A stretch of DNA of 64,000 bases from Pseudomonadota bacterium (lineage in GTDB: Bacteria > Pseudomonadota > Alphaproteobacteria > Puniceispirillales > Marisalimonadaceae). The stretch covers positions 1-64,000 of the forward strand of contig JAQBXK010000005.1 in NCBI GenBank assembly GCA_027625145.1, in the 5' to 3' direction. Both the position numbers and the translations under genes were made by a program. Shown here in pieces: positions 8,157-17,698 of the stretch; the first letter of the stretch is position 1, and every line of letters begins with the position of its first letter. The notes beneath the pieces are model-generated. The model did no database searches and was not told the origin of the DNA. It was given only the letters and a program-made list of their open reading frames with translations.

Positions 8157-9275
8157 ATGGACTTTTCGCTTTCAGAAGAAAGAAAAATGCTTCAAGAAAC
8201 TATCGCTCGTTTTTTTGAAAATCATTATGACAACATTAATAAGCATCATATTAATGGTAACTTACCTAATGGATTCGATAATAATCTTTGGCAAGAGAGT
8301 GCTGATTTAGGTATAATAAGCGCCTTGGTATCTCCTAATTTTGGTGGATTAGGAGGAACAGGTGAAGATATATCAATAGTTTTTGAATTAATTGGAAAAT
8401 CACTTTGCGTAGAACCATTTCTCTCTACAGCAGTTTTATCTAATACAGTTCTTACATCTATTCCAAACCCTAAAAGTAATTTGATAAGTAAAATTATTGA
8501 AGGAAACTTATTGATATCTTTTGCCCATTCTGAAATGAATAGTAGATATGAAGAAAGCCATATAGAAACAAAAGCAGAATTTAAGAATGATAAATGGTTA
8601 ATTAATGGTGACAAATCATTTGTTCTCAATGGGGATTCATCAGATCAAGTTATTGTAACCGCTAGAATTGAAGGGAACGTTAATGATAGGAATGGTATTG
8701 GAATATTCTTATTAGATAATAAGGAAATCAATAAAAGGTCTTATAATACAATTGATGGATATAGAGCTGCAGAATTAAAATTTGACAATTCTTCTGGAGA
8801 GTTGCTTGCAAGAGATCATCATGCATTGAAATGTATTATCAAAGCTAATTCATCAGGAGCGCTCGCCTTATCTGCAGAGGCTTTAGGTATTATGCAAATT
8901 TGCTTTGATATGACGCTTGATTATTTAAAAACAAGAAAACAGTTTGGAAAATCAGTTGGATCATTTCAAGCAATTCAGCACAGAATGGTTGATATGATGC
9001 TTGAAATTGAACAAGTAAGATCTGCAGTTATGTTAGCATCTTCAACATATCAATCTGATGAAACTTTAAGAGACAAACATATTTCAGCAGCTAAAAATTT
9101 AGTTGGTAGAGTAGGTAAACTTGTAGCTGAAGAAACAATACAGATGCATGGAGGAATAGCAATGACTTGGGAATACTCTGCTGCACATTATGCCAAGAGA
9201 TTGATAATGATTGATCACTTAATGGGTGATAGTGATTATCACAGGGATCGTTTCAAGGTATTAAACAGAATTTAA
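8157..9275 (+). CDS. acyl-CoA dehydrogenase-like (degenerate partner subunit)
   Basis: A 372-aa acyl-CoA dehydrogenase homologue. The C-terminal half is well conserved (TRKQFGKSVGSFQAIQHR, then IQMHGGIAMTWEY). The middle domain lacks the usual TEPxAGSD motif, reading AHSEMNSRY instead. That loss fits the second subunit of an alpha2beta2 acyl-CoA dehydrogenase whose active sites are made with the neighbouring 398-aa protein. Gene order and the nine-base gap support the pairing; heteromer formation is inferred. Its 3' end overlaps the stop of the convergent double hot-dog gene by four bases. Confidence 0.87.
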   Translation: MDFSLSEERKMLQETIARFFENHYDNINKHHINGNLPNGFDNNLWQESADLGIISALVSPNFGGLGGTGEDISIVFELIGKSLCVEPFLSTAVLSNTVLTSIPNPKSNLISKIIEGNLLISFAHSEMNSRYEESHIETKAEFKNDKWLINGDKSFVLNGDSSDQVIVTARIEGNVNDRNGIGIFLLDNKEINKRSYNTIDGYRAAELKFDNSSGELLARDHHALKCIIKANSSGALALSAEALGIMQICFDMTLDYLKTRKQFGKSVGSFQAIQHRMVDMMLEIEQVRSAVMLASSTYQSDETLRDKHISAAKNLVGRVGKLVAEETIQMHGGIAMTWEYSAAHYAKRLIMIDHLMGDSDYHRDRFKVLNRI

Positions 9276-10525
9276 ACTAAAAAAGCATTAGCCTTATTTT
9301 TAAATTTTTCTGGAATAACAATTGACAATCGTTTTTCTAAATCAAATAATACAGCGACTATTTCTATGTCCATAATTATATCTCCTGAAGCATCATCAAT
9401 CATATGATGTGTAAATTTTATAGATTTATTTCCTATCTTAGTAAAACTTGAATGTATACTGATAGCCATACCTAATGGGGCTGACCTAAAGTACCTTACA
9501 GAATAATCTAAGGCAGCAGAACCAATTTTATATTTTGTTCTCCAATTATAATCGGCTCCACAAGCTGTAAAAAAATGTGTCGCTGAATCTGAAACACAAC
9601 TTATTTTAAATTGACTGGAACCCATATTATCATAATCTAGATCCCAAGTATTCACAGCTTTCTTACAACTTACAAAAGCATTTTTAGCAGTTTTTTTTGC
9701 TGGCCTTAGATCAGTTAAATCTCTTAGTTCTTCAAAATTTAATTCATTAAGAAAAGTAAATTTTTCTGTTGTAAAAATTTCTTTAATAACATTTTGTAAA
9801 TTATTGAAAGTTTCAAATGTTATTTTTGTCTCAAAATAAGCAGATACATTTTGATTATCCAAACAAAATATTTTACTTAATAATATCAATTCATTCTTAT
9901 TTATTTTTTTTAAACTTAGGACAACTTCTAAAGAAGAATTCAAATGAACTTCTTTACTAAAAATACATCGTTCTTTTTCTATTTTAAATAAGATTTCTTT
10001 TTTACAAATTGAACTTATTTTGTTAAATAGATTTTTTATTGCTGAAGAATGTTTATCAAAGTAAAATTGAACATTCATATGTGACATTTGATCACATTCA
10101 CTTTTTTTTACTATGCCTTTATAAGCAGAAAAAATATCGTTTTTTTGATTAATGGTTTTGTATAAAATATGTCCTTTATCTTTAATACTCACTATAAATA
10201 TTTTACTTATTATTAAATTTGAATTGTTGTTTAAAGAAGTTCCATCAATATAAAGATTATGCAAAATTTGAATTTTATTGTCTTCATTTTCTTGAAATTC
10301 GGTAATGACATTAATTGAGCTAAATGGCTCTATAACTATATTTTTATTTTCATTTACTATTTTAATTTCTAGTATATTTTCATATTCTTTTTCAATAATA
10401 TTTGATGTAAAAATCATAGCTTCTTCAAGTATTCTAGAAATAGATGATTCTTTCAAAAAAAATTGTAAATTAATATCAAATTGATTAACTACACCACGAA
10501 AAGTTTCGAATTGATTTTTATTCAT
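9272..10525 (-). CDS. double hot-dog thioesterase-like protein
   Basis: A 417-aa protein with two hot-dog regions. The first, around residues 130-260, has a thioesterase-like SECDQMSHMNVQFYFDK stretch. The second, about 280-410, has ACGADYNWRTKYKIGSAALDY. The first ~120 residues are poorly conserved and lysine/isoleucine/asparagine-rich. 4-Hydroxybenzoyl-CoA thioesterase relatives release CoA from acyl-CoAs, and tandem-domain versions are known. It lies 39 bases behind the ACAD11-like dehydrogenase gene on the same strand and is probably the last gene of that operon. The exact acyl-CoA is unknown, and a non-enzymatic acyl-binding role cannot be excluded. Confidence 0.65.
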   Translation of the reverse strand: MNKNQFETFRGVVNQFDINLQFFLKESSISRILEEAMIFTSNIIEKEYENILEIKIVNENKNIVIEPFSSINVITEFQENEDNKIQILHNLYIDGTSLNNNSNLIISKIFIVSIKDKGHILYKTINQKNDIFSAYKGIVKKSECDQMSHMNVQFYFDKHSSAIKNLFNKISSICKKEILFKIEKERCIFSKEVHLNSSLEVVLSLKKINKNELILLSKIFCLDNQNVSAYFETKITFETFNNLQNVIKEIFTTEKFTFLNELNFEELRDLTDLRPAKKTAKNAFVSCKKAVNTWDLDYDNMGSSQFKISCVSDSATHFFTACGADYNWRTKYKIGSAALDYSVRYFRSAPLGMAISIHSSFTKIGNKSIKFTHHMIDDASGDIIMDIEIVAVLFDLEKRLSIVIPEKFKNKANAFLV

Positions 10526-10550
10526 TATAAAACCTATTGCAAAATTATTT

Positions 10551-10570
10551 AATTAGGATTTTTCCTAATT
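10551..10570. other. small hairpin overlapping a stop codon
   Basis: An 8-bp perfect inverted repeat AATTAGGA/TCCTAATT with a four-base loop. The stop codon of the minus-strand acyl-CoA dehydrogenase (10565-10567) falls inside one arm. The T-run that follows is on the plus strand, where no gene ends, so it is unlikely to be a terminator for the minus-strand operon. It could modestly affect translation or mRNA decay between the two genes. Confidence 0.4.
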
Positions 10571-11767
10571 TTTTTCTCTTAATTCTAATTTCGCAACACT
10601 CATTCTATGAACTTCATCAGGGCCATCGGCTAATCTTAAAGCTCTTGCATATCCGTAAGCGTAGGATAATGGAAAATCTGAAGTTACACCACCTCCACCG
10701 TGAATTTGAATAGCTCTATCAATAACTCTAGCAGCCATATTAGGCGCTATAACTTTAATCATTGATATTTCTTTTCGTGCTACTTTATTACCTACTGTAT
10801 CCATCATATAAGCTGTCTTTAATACTAATAACCTAGCTTGTTCAATCTCCGCTCTACTTTCAGCAATTGCGTGCATTACAACACCCTGTTCTGATATTGA
10901 TTTACCAAAAGCTACTCTAGATTTAGCTCTTTTAACCATTAGTTCAAGAGCCCTTTCTGCTTGACCTATTAATCTCATGCAGTGATGAATTCTTCCTGGC
11001 CCAAGTCTTCCTTGAGCAATTTCAAACCCCCTACCTTCTCCTAATAAAATACTTGATACAGGAACTCTGACATTAGAAAAATCAACTTCTGCATGACCAT
11101 GTGGTGCATGGTCATATCCAAATACAGGAAGATGTCTCAAAACCTTTACTCCAACTGTATCAAAAGGAATTAATATCATAGATTGTTGTTTATATTTATC
11201 TGCATCAGGGTTAGTTTTACCCATAAAAATCATTATTTTACATCGAGGGTCCATAGCCCCAGAAGTCCACCACTTTCTTGCATTTATAACGTACTCACTT
11301 CCATCTTTTACAATGCTGCCTTGAATATTAGAAGCATCAGAAGATGCAACTTCAGGCTCAGTCATGGCAAACGAAGAACGAATTACTCCGTTTAATAAAG
11401 GAGTTAACCACTTAGCTTTTTGTTCTTCAGAACCATACCTTACTAAAACTTCCATATTGCCTGTATCAGGAGCAGAACAATTAAAAATCTCCGCGCCAAT
11501 GGGAGAACGTCCCATTATTTCACAAAGAGGGGCATATTCAATATTAGTTAAACCTGCTCCAAGATTACTGTCTGGAAGAAACATATTCCAAAGTCCTTCA
11601 GCTTTAGCTTTTAGCTTTAATTCTTCCATTATTTCAGGAACACACCATCTTCCGCCATCTTCAACCTGATTGTTATAAACATCTTCATTTTTATAAACAT
11701 TTTCATTCATAAAATTAGTTAATTTTTCTTGAAGTTTTTTTACTTTATTTGAATATTCAAAATCCAT
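10565..11767 (-). CDS. ACAD11-like acyl-CoA dehydrogenase (LvaC type)
   Basis: A 400-aa acyl-CoA dehydrogenase close to the dehydrogenase half of animal ACAD10/ACAD11. It has [13 protein letters not shown] at about 137-149, [30 protein letters not shown] and [11 protein letters not shown]. In ACAD11 and in the bacterial levulinate pathway (LvaA/LvaC), this type works with an APH-like kinase that phosphorylates a 4-hydroxyacyl-CoA so that phosphate can be eliminated to the enoyl-CoA. Here the kinase-type gene lies 21 nt upstream on the same strand. Motifs and neighbour are seen; the substrate is inferred. Confidence 0.88.
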   Translation of the reverse strand: MDFEYSNKVKKLQEKLTNFMNENVYKNEDVYNNQVEDGGRWCVPEIMEELKLKAKAEGLWNMFLPDSNLGAGLTNIEYAPLCEIMGRSPIGAEIFNCSAPDTGNMEVLVRYGSEEQKAKWLTPLLNGVIRSSFAMTEPEVASSDASNIQGSIVKDGSEYVINARKWWTSGAMDPRCKIMIFMGKTNPDADKYKQQSMILIPFDTVGVKVLRHLPVFGYDHAPHGHAEVDFSNVRVPVSSILLGEGRGFEIAQGRLGPGRIHHCMRLIGQAERALELMVKRAKSRVAFGKSISEQGVVMHAIAESRAEIEQARLLVLKTAYMMDTVGNKVARKEISMIKVIAPNMAARVIDRAIQIHGGGGVTSDFPLSYAYGYARALRLADGPDEVHRMSVAKLELREKN

Positions 11768-11788
11768 TATTTATCCTTTGTATTATAA

Positions 11789-12853
11789 TTAAAATTCATA
11801 AACATTATTTGCTCTATATATTAAAGCTTCAATTCTATTTCTAAAATTAGCAAAACGTTGATCAGTTGTTTGACCTCTTAAAAATCTAATAAATATTTGT
11901 TGCAAAATTACTGCTAATTTAAAAGCTCCAAAAGCATAATACCAATCAATATCATTTATATTAAATCCAGTTTTTTCGGAATAATAATTAACAATCTCTT
12001 TTCTTGATGGATACATTAAACTTTTTATAGGCATAGATGTGATTTTTTTACAATTTTCATCGTCACTTTCTTCAATCCAATAATTAAGCATATGACCAAT
12101 GTCCATCAATGGATCTCCTCTGGTACACATATCCCAATCAAAGACAGCAACAGGAATAGTTGCATCAAATTTGCTCCACATTATATTATCAAGCTTATAA
12201 TCATTATGAAGTATAGTTGCTGCTTGAGGGACAGGCACATTCAATCTTAAATGATTGATTAACTTATCAAATCTAGTTTCTTCAATCTTAGTAAATGAAG
12301 ATTTTCTCCATCTATCCTCCCAACCGTTTAACTGCCTTAAAACAAACCCTTCTGGCTTACCAAAATTACCTAACCCAATATCATTTGGATTAATTTTATG
12401 TAAATCAGAAATAATATCTATCATTTTAAAGCTTAGCTTTCTAATAGATTCTCGAGATCCTTCAAATTCTGGTCTCATTTCTTTTCTAATAACAACACCT
12501 TTTCTTCTTTCTATAATATGAAATTTTGCTCCAATTATACTTTCATTATCACAAAATATTAAACTATTGGGAGCCAAAGGAAATAATTTATTAAGAGATG
12601 ATTGCACTTTATGTTCTCTAAACATGTCATGGGAAGATGGAGCAACCGGGCCTATAGGTGGTCTTCTTAAGACAAATTCATCTTTTCCAAACTTAATTAG
12701 ATACGTTAAATTTGCATGACCACCGCCAAATTGTAAGATTTCGAGATTATGATCTTCAACTTCTAAATTAGATAAAAGATATTTTTTTAATGAGCCTTTA
12801 TCTATATGCTCACCTTTCCTAACATCTATTAACTCTTTATCTTCTTTATTCAT
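11789..12853 (-). CDS. APH-type phosphotransferase (ACAD10/11 kinase-domain-like, LvaA type)
   Basis: A 354-aa protein-kinase-like phosphotransferase. It has a glycine-rich loop FGGGHAN (about residues 42-48), the catalytic-loop motif HNDYKLDN (about 216-223) and the metal-binding DWDMCTRGDP (about 239-248). These fit the APH/choline kinase fold and in particular the kinases paired with ACAD11-type dehydrogenases, which phosphorylate the hydroxyl of 4-hydroxyacyl-CoAs. Antibiotic resistance is unlikely in this operon. The start is set at the ATG at 12853, behind GAGAA, rather than the TTG two codons upstream. It heads the operon with the dehydrogenase and double hot-dog genes. Confidence 0.85.
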   Translation of the reverse strand: MNKEDKELIDVRKGEHIDKGSLKKYLLSNLEVEDHNLEILQFGGGHANLTYLIKFGKDEFVLRRPPIGPVAPSSHDMFREHKVQSSLNKLFPLAPNSLIFCDNESIIGAKFHIIERRKGVVIRKEMRPEFEGSRESIRKLSFKMIDIISDLHKINPNDIGLGNFGKPEGFVLRQLNGWEDRWRKSSFTKIEETRFDKLINHLRLNVPVPQAATILHNDYKLDNIMWSKFDATIPVAVFDWDMCTRGDPLMDIGHMLNYWIEESDDENCKKITSMPIKSLMYPSRKEIVNYYSEKTGFNINDIDWYYAFGAFKLAVILQQIFIRFLRGQTTDQRFANFRNRIEALIYRANNVYEF

Positions 12854-12970
12854 AAACAATTCTCAAATGATAATTTTAAAATTTATAAAATAATATTAGA
12901 TGATTTTACAAAACTTTAAATATATTTATTATGTTAATTAAAGTTTATTTTAAGTATTCAAAGGAATAAA

Positions 12971-13753
12971 ATGAATAATTTATTTGATATTAGCAAAAAA
13001 GTTGCATTAGTTACTGGTGGATCTAGAGGAATAGGCGCCATGGTAGCTGAAGGGTTTGTTAAAAATGGTGTAAAAACATATATAACATCAAGAAAACACG
13101 ATGCCTGTAATAAAAAAGCTCAAGAATTATCAAATTTTGGTGAATGTATTTCCATACCTGCTGATTTAACCGATTTAAAAGCAATGGATGATTTAGTTTC
13201 AAAAATTAAAGAAAATGAAGATAATCTTCATATTTTAGTTAACAATGCTGGCGCTGCTTGGGGAGCATCCTTTGATGACTTTCCCGAAATTGGATGGGAC
13301 AAAGTCATGGATACAAATGTAAAATCAATTTTTTTCCTAACACAAAAATTAGTAGATATTTTAGAATATTCAGGAACAAATGATGATCCATCAAGAATAA
13401 TTAACATAGGATCAATAGATGGTATAGGTATCCCAAGAATGGAGACATATTCATACCCTGCTTCTAAAGCCGCTGTCCACCAATTAACAAAAGTACTAGC
13501 AAATAGACTTTCTGATAGAAACATAAATGTTAATGCTATAGCCCCAGGACCTTTTGAGAGTGACATGATGGCATCCACATTAGATCTATATAGTGAAGAA
13601 ATAAAAAAATCAGTGCCAAGAGGTCGTATAGGTATAAAGGAAGACATGGTTGGCATATCAATCTTTTTATCTTCAAGAGCTAGTGCATACATTACTGGAA
13701 CTATAATTCCTGTAGACGGAGGCTCATTAGTTGGTAGAAGAAATATGGATTAG
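12971..13753 (+). CDS. SDR family oxidoreductase
   Basis: A 260-aa classical short-chain dehydrogenase. The cofactor motif is TGGSRGIG (15-22), with NNAG at 91-94 and the catalytic YPASK (Y162, K166). The ending TGTIIPVDGG is typical of 3-oxoacyl/3-hydroxyacyl reductases. It is divergent from the kinase-dehydrogenase operon and starts behind a clear AGGAA site. Its stop is one base from the stop of the convergent acyl-CoA ligase. Context suggests oxidation or reduction of a hydroxy/oxo-acyl intermediate, but the substrate is not predictable from sequence. Confidence 0.87.
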   Translation: MNNLFDISKKVALVTGGSRGIGAMVAEGFVKNGVKTYITSRKHDACNKKAQELSNFGECISIPADLTDLKAMDDLVSKIKENEDNLHILVNNAGAAWGASFDDFPEIGWDKVMDTNVKSIFFLTQKLVDILEYSGTNDDPSRIINIGSIDGIGIPRMETYSYPASKAAVHQLTKVLANRLSDRNINVNAIAPGPFESDMMASTLDLYSEEIKKSVPRGRIGIKEDMVGISIFLSSRASAYITGTIIPVDGGSLVGRRNMD

Positions 13754-13754
13754 A

Positions 13755-15392
13755 TTAAGTTGTAATTTGATAATTACCAAATTGTTCTCTTAATTTAGTT
13801 TTCAAAATTTTTCCAGTTGCTCCCAAGGGAATGGAATCAGTAAATATAATATCATCAGGTATCATCCATGTTGCTATCTTACCTTCATAAAAATCTAAAA
13901 TATCAGATTTTGAAGGAGAAATTCCTGGCATAGCCTCGATAATCAACAAAGGTCTCTCTTCCCATTTTTCATGATAAATAGAAATAACACCCGCATTTGC
14001 AACATCAGGGTGACCAACTGCAATATTTTCTAGATCTATTGAGCTAATCCATTCACCTCCTGATTTTATTATATCCTTTGTTCTATCTGTGATTGTCATA
14101 AACCCATTACTATCAATAGTAGCTACATCACCAGTTTCAAACCAACCATCTTCTAAAAATTTATTTTTTTCTGTATCATCTTTATAATATTCCTTTAACA
14201 CCCAATACCCTCTAGAAAGCAATCTTCCTTGAGTAACACCGTCATGTGGCAAGGGATTGCCTTCATCATCAATAATTTTTATTTGATGACCAAAAATAGT
14301 TCTTCCTTGAGGCATCTTTTGATCATAATAAGATATTTTGTCATTTTTATTAACCACTTTAAGAGGTGTGTTAACTGTACCTAACGGGCTCATTTCAGTC
14401 ATTCCCCAGGCATGAATTACGTCTATCCCAAGCTCTTCTCCAAAACCTTCAAATAGCACACGAGGACAAGCAGATCCTCCAATAATTAATCTTTTAACTG
14501 TTTTCAATGTTTCACCTGATTGACGAAGATGATTTAATAAAGCTAACCAAATCGTTGGAACACCTAGTGATACTGTCACCTCTTCATCATTCATTAAATT
14601 AGCTAGATTCTCTCCATCTAACTTTGTTCCGGGGAAAACTAATTTTGAACCACACATTGGAGCAGCGTAAGGAGTACCCCAAGCATTTACATGAAACATA
14701 GGAACAACAGGTAAAACAGCATCTTGTGCTCCATATGGAACAACATCTTTTAAATTCATACCATAAGCATGCAAAACTGTAGATCTGTGGCTATATAAAA
14801 CACCCTTCGGATTGCCTGTTGTACCTGAAGTGTAACATAAAGATGAGGCAGTTTTTTCATCAAAAGAGTTCCAGATAAATTCAGAACTTTCATTTGAAAT
14901 AAAATCTTCATAGCAAATTATTTTTATATTTTTAGGGATCTTAGTGGTAGGCATATTTTGCTTATTGGTCATTAAAACTATTGCCTTAACAGTTTTGAAA
15001 TTTGGAGAAGCTGCTTCAATTAGAGGCAAAATATTCAAATCCATAAATATAATTTTATCTTCTGCATGATTAACAATATAACATATTTGATCAGGATGTA
15101 ACCGAGGGTTAATAGTATGACATATAAATTCGCTTGATGAAGTTGCATAGTAAATTTCTAAATGCCTATATCCATTCCAAGCCAAAGTCCCAACTTTATC
15201 TCCCTTACTCAACCCAAAAGATTTCAAAGCATTAGCTAATTTTTTAGTTCTATACCCCCAATCTTTATAACTATATTTATGAATTCCACCTTCAACAGTA
15301 TTAGATATTATTAATTGATCAGAATAAGAGTTTATAGCGTGTTCAAATATATTTGATATCAGCAATGGATGATCTTGCATTAAACCTAACAT
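13755..15392 (-). CDS. long/medium-chain acyl-CoA ligase (AMP-forming)
   Basis: A 545-aa adenylate-forming ligase that activates a carboxylic acid to its CoA thioester. The P-loop-like [11 protein letters not shown] (about residues 188-198), the [11 protein letters not shown] segment, the hinge [20 protein letters not shown] and the C-terminal lysine region [13 protein letters not shown] are all present. Family length is normal. It belongs to the minus-strand run with the second ligase and the Liv genes upstream, so an imported acid or amino-acid-like compound may be the substrate (inference). An alternative ATG lies four codons inside at 15380. Confidence 0.9.
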   Translation of the reverse strand: MLGLMQDHPLLISNIFEHAINSYSDQLIISNTVEGGIHKYSYKDWGYRTKKLANALKSFGLSKGDKVGTLAWNGYRHLEIYYATSSSEFICHTINPRLHPDQICYIVNHAEDKIIFMDLNILPLIEAASPNFKTVKAIVLMTNKQNMPTTKIPKNIKIICYEDFISNESSEFIWNSFDEKTASSLCYTSGTTGNPKGVLYSHRSTVLHAYGMNLKDVVPYGAQDAVLPVVPMFHVNAWGTPYAAPMCGSKLVFPGTKLDGENLANLMNDEEVTVSLGVPTIWLALLNHLRQSGETLKTVKRLIIGGSACPRVLFEGFGEELGIDVIHAWGMTEMSPLGTVNTPLKVVNKNDKISYYDQKMPQGRTIFGHQIKIIDDEGNPLPHDGVTQGRLLSRGYWVLKEYYKDDTEKNKFLEDGWFETGDVATIDSNGFMTITDRTKDIIKSGGEWISSIDLENIAVGHPDVANAGVISIYHEKWEERPLLIIEAMPGISPSKSDILDFYEGKIATWMIPDDIIFTDSIPLGATGKILKTKLREQFGNYQITT

Positions 15393-15455
15393 AATTTCTA
15401 ATAACTCCCTTAAATTTACAACAAAGATATAATATAAAACTATAAATTTTAAAAC

Positions 15456-17021
15456 TTAAAATTTATTACGCATTTCTTGAATTATTTTTGCTTTAATAAT
15501 TTTACCATTTTTATTTTTAGGAAGTTCTTTATTTAGGAAAGTCCAATAATCAGGTTGCTTATATTGAGCAATATTATTTGAACAAATCATTTTTAATTTA
15601 TCTAAATTTTTCTCTCCTTGGCTTGAGTACACAATAACGTGTATTTTCTCGCCAAGAATTGGATCTTTATATGGAACCGCAGCCGTTTCAATAACAAGAC
15701 CGCTTAAACTAAGTAAGTTTTCTATTTCTGAAGAGTAAATTTTATAACCTCCTCTATTAATTACATCTTTTTTTCTATCTAAAATATAAATATAACCACT
15801 AGCATCTATATAACCAACATCTCCTGACTTCCAATAACCGCCTATAAATTCTTCATTAGTTTTCAGATCATCTTTCCAATAACCAGGTATAACCATCGGG
15901 CCTGATATCCATAATTCACCGTGATTACCTGTTTCAACCTCGTGACCTTGCTCGTCCATAACTAATATCTTTCCTGTTTCAACTACTTTTCCAACGCTAG
16001 CAATCATATTATTTTTATAAAATAAAGGCATTAAAGTAGCAGGAGAACAAGTTTCAGTTGATCCATAAGCATTAATTAACAATAAATTTGGAAGTATTTT
16101 TTTTAATTTTTTAATAGTGCCTGTTGGCATAGGAGCTCCACCAAAGCATCCTATTCTCCAATTTGAAAGGTTATATTCACTTATATTGCCTCGATGAATG
16201 CACAAATTATACATGGCTGGAACCATAATTAAAAAAGATAGCTTTTCTTTTTCAGCCAGAGAAAGAAATTCTTTAACATTAAATGATTCCATTAAAATAA
16301 GATGACCGCCAGAAAATAACGTTGTCATGATATGCGCTACTAATCCAGTAACATGACTAGCAGGAACAACTAAAATACAGTTATCTTTTTCATTAAGATT
16401 AAAATGCCTTGTATAATGGTAGCAGGAGTGAATTATATTAAAATGGGTTATCATTGCACCTTTTGGTTTTCCAGTGGTACCTGATGTGTATAAAATGAAA
16501 GCTACATCTTCTTCTTCAACTATAGATTTAAAATTTGAAAACTGATTTTCTAAATCAAAATATTTACTTTCATCAAAAAATTCTAAGCTTTCAACAGATT
16601 TAATTTTTTCTTTGGAGGGAATGTTTTCTATAAGTTTTTTATCAAAAAAAAATCCTTTTGCAGAACAATCGTTGATAATTAATTCATTTTCTATTACTGA
16701 CGACTTTGGATTAAGTGGTACAATAATAATACCATCCTTTATACCGGCTAAAATACAAACTATTAGAGGCCAGCTATTTTCAAATAAAACACAAGCTCTA
16801 TCGCCTTTATTAAAGCCTATTTTTTTTAAATATTTTGATTTTTTAAAAACATAATTATAAATTTCTATATAAGAAATTTTTTTTTTACCATCTGATAAAG
16901 CTATATTATTTGGATATTTTTTTGTATTATTTAAAAAAAATTCCCAAAAATTTTGGCGCCTTTTGTTAAAGCAAGGAACTATTCTATTATTAAAATGTAC
17001 CTCATTAGATATTCGCAACAT
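15456..17021 (-). CDS. class I adenylate-forming acyl-CoA synthetase
   Basis: A 521-aa AMP-forming ligase, a different subgroup from its downstream neighbour. The motifs are YTSGTTGKPKGAM (about 179-191), NAYGSTETCSPAT, GDVGYIDASGYIYILDRKKD and the catalytic lysine in PKNKNGKIIKAKI near the C-terminus. The N-terminal 35 residues are unusually basic and not conserved-looking, but no later start has a better ribosome site: a GGGGAGG stretch lies 13 nt before the ATG at 17021. It is 33 nt behind livF and likely co-transcribed with the transporter. The substrate is unknown. Confidence 0.88.
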   Translation of the reverse strand: MLRISNEVHFNNRIVPCFNKRRQNFWEFFLNNTKKYPNNIALSDGKKKISYIEIYNYVFKKSKYLKKIGFNKGDRACVLFENSWPLIVCILAGIKDGIIIVPLNPKSSVIENELIINDCSAKGFFFDKKLIENIPSKEKIKSVESLEFFDESKYFDLENQFSNFKSIVEEEDVAFILYTSGTTGKPKGAMITHFNIIHSCYHYTRHFNLNEKDNCILVVPASHVTGLVAHIMTTLFSGGHLILMESFNVKEFLSLAEKEKLSFLIMVPAMYNLCIHRGNISEYNLSNWRIGCFGGAPMPTGTIKKLKKILPNLLLINAYGSTETCSPATLMPLFYKNNMIASVGKVVETGKILVMDEQGHEVETGNHGELWISGPMVIPGYWKDDLKTNEEFIGGYWKSGDVGYIDASGYIYILDRKKDVINRGGYKIYSSEIENLLSLSGLVIETAAVPYKDPILGEKIHVIVYSSQGEKNLDKLKMICSNNIAQYKQPDYWTFLNKELPKNKNGKIIKAKIIQEMRNKF

Positions 17022-17054
17022 ATAACTAAAACAGCCTCCCCTGAGCCTAAATAA

Positions 17055-17696
17055 TTAGTTTACATTTTCTCCACGTTCAATAATATATTCTTTATCAAAA
17101 ATATCTTCCGTATGATTTAATTCTGACTGACTTAAAATAATTGATAAATTTTGTTTTTTTAAGTCTCTAATCACATCCCCTAATCTTTGACTTAATGCTG
17201 GCGCCACACCTTCAAAAGGCTCGTCAAGCAAAAGTAATTGTGTACCAGACATCAAAGCTCTTCCTAATGCTGCCATCTTCTGTTGACCTCCAGATAACAA
17301 TAATGCTTTTCTATCTGACATTTCCTTTAGTTCAGGCATAATTTTATATACTGTGGCTAAACGTTCAACACCATTCAAATTCTTTAATGCCCAAGAAGGT
17401 AACAATATATTTTCTTCAACTGTTAATTCTGGAATTAATGCTCTATCCTCTGGCATATATCCAATACCAAGTGAGGCTCTATAATAATTGGGGGTACCAG
17501 AAAGATCTTCGTCAAGAAATTTTATATAACCTGTATTTAACTTATTTACTCCCATTATAGATTTTAAAAGAGTGGTTTTTCCTGCACCATTTCTTCCAAT
17601 TAAAGCAACTATTTCTCCTTTTTTGATTTCAAGAGAGAAATTTTTTAAAGCTAGGATAGCTGCAATTTTTACACTTACTTTATCTATAAATAACAT
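17055..17696 (-). CDS. livF: branched-chain amino-acid-type ABC transporter ATPase LivF
   Basis: A 213-aa ATPase of the high-affinity branched-chain amino acid/amide transporter family. It has the Walker A GRNGAGKT (34-41), the signature LLSGGQQKMAALGRAL and the Walker B LLLLDEP. LivF normally runs to about 235 aa, so this is a little short at the C-terminus but has every motor motif. It couples ATP hydrolysis to transport through LivHM on the cytoplasmic face. It follows livG with two bases between stop and start and is last of the five transporter genes. The real cargo may be amides, acids or amino acids. Confidence 0.93.
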   Translation of the reverse strand: MLFIDKVSVKIAAILALKNFSLEIKKGEIVALIGRNGAGKTTLLKSIMGVNKLNTGYIKFLDEDLSGTPNYYRASLGIGYMPEDRALIPELTVEENILLPSWALKNLNGVERLATVYKIMPELKEMSDRKALLLSGGQQKMAALGRALMSGTQLLLLDEPFEGVAPALSQRLGDVIRDLKKQNLSIILSQSELNHTEDIFDKEYIIERGENVN

Positions 17697-17698
17697 TA

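Noticed and set aside
11789-12853. Aminoglycoside resistance phosphotransferase
   Set aside because: It shares the fold, but its immediate neighbour is an ACAD11-like dehydrogenase, the usual partner of 4-hydroxyacyl-CoA kinases.
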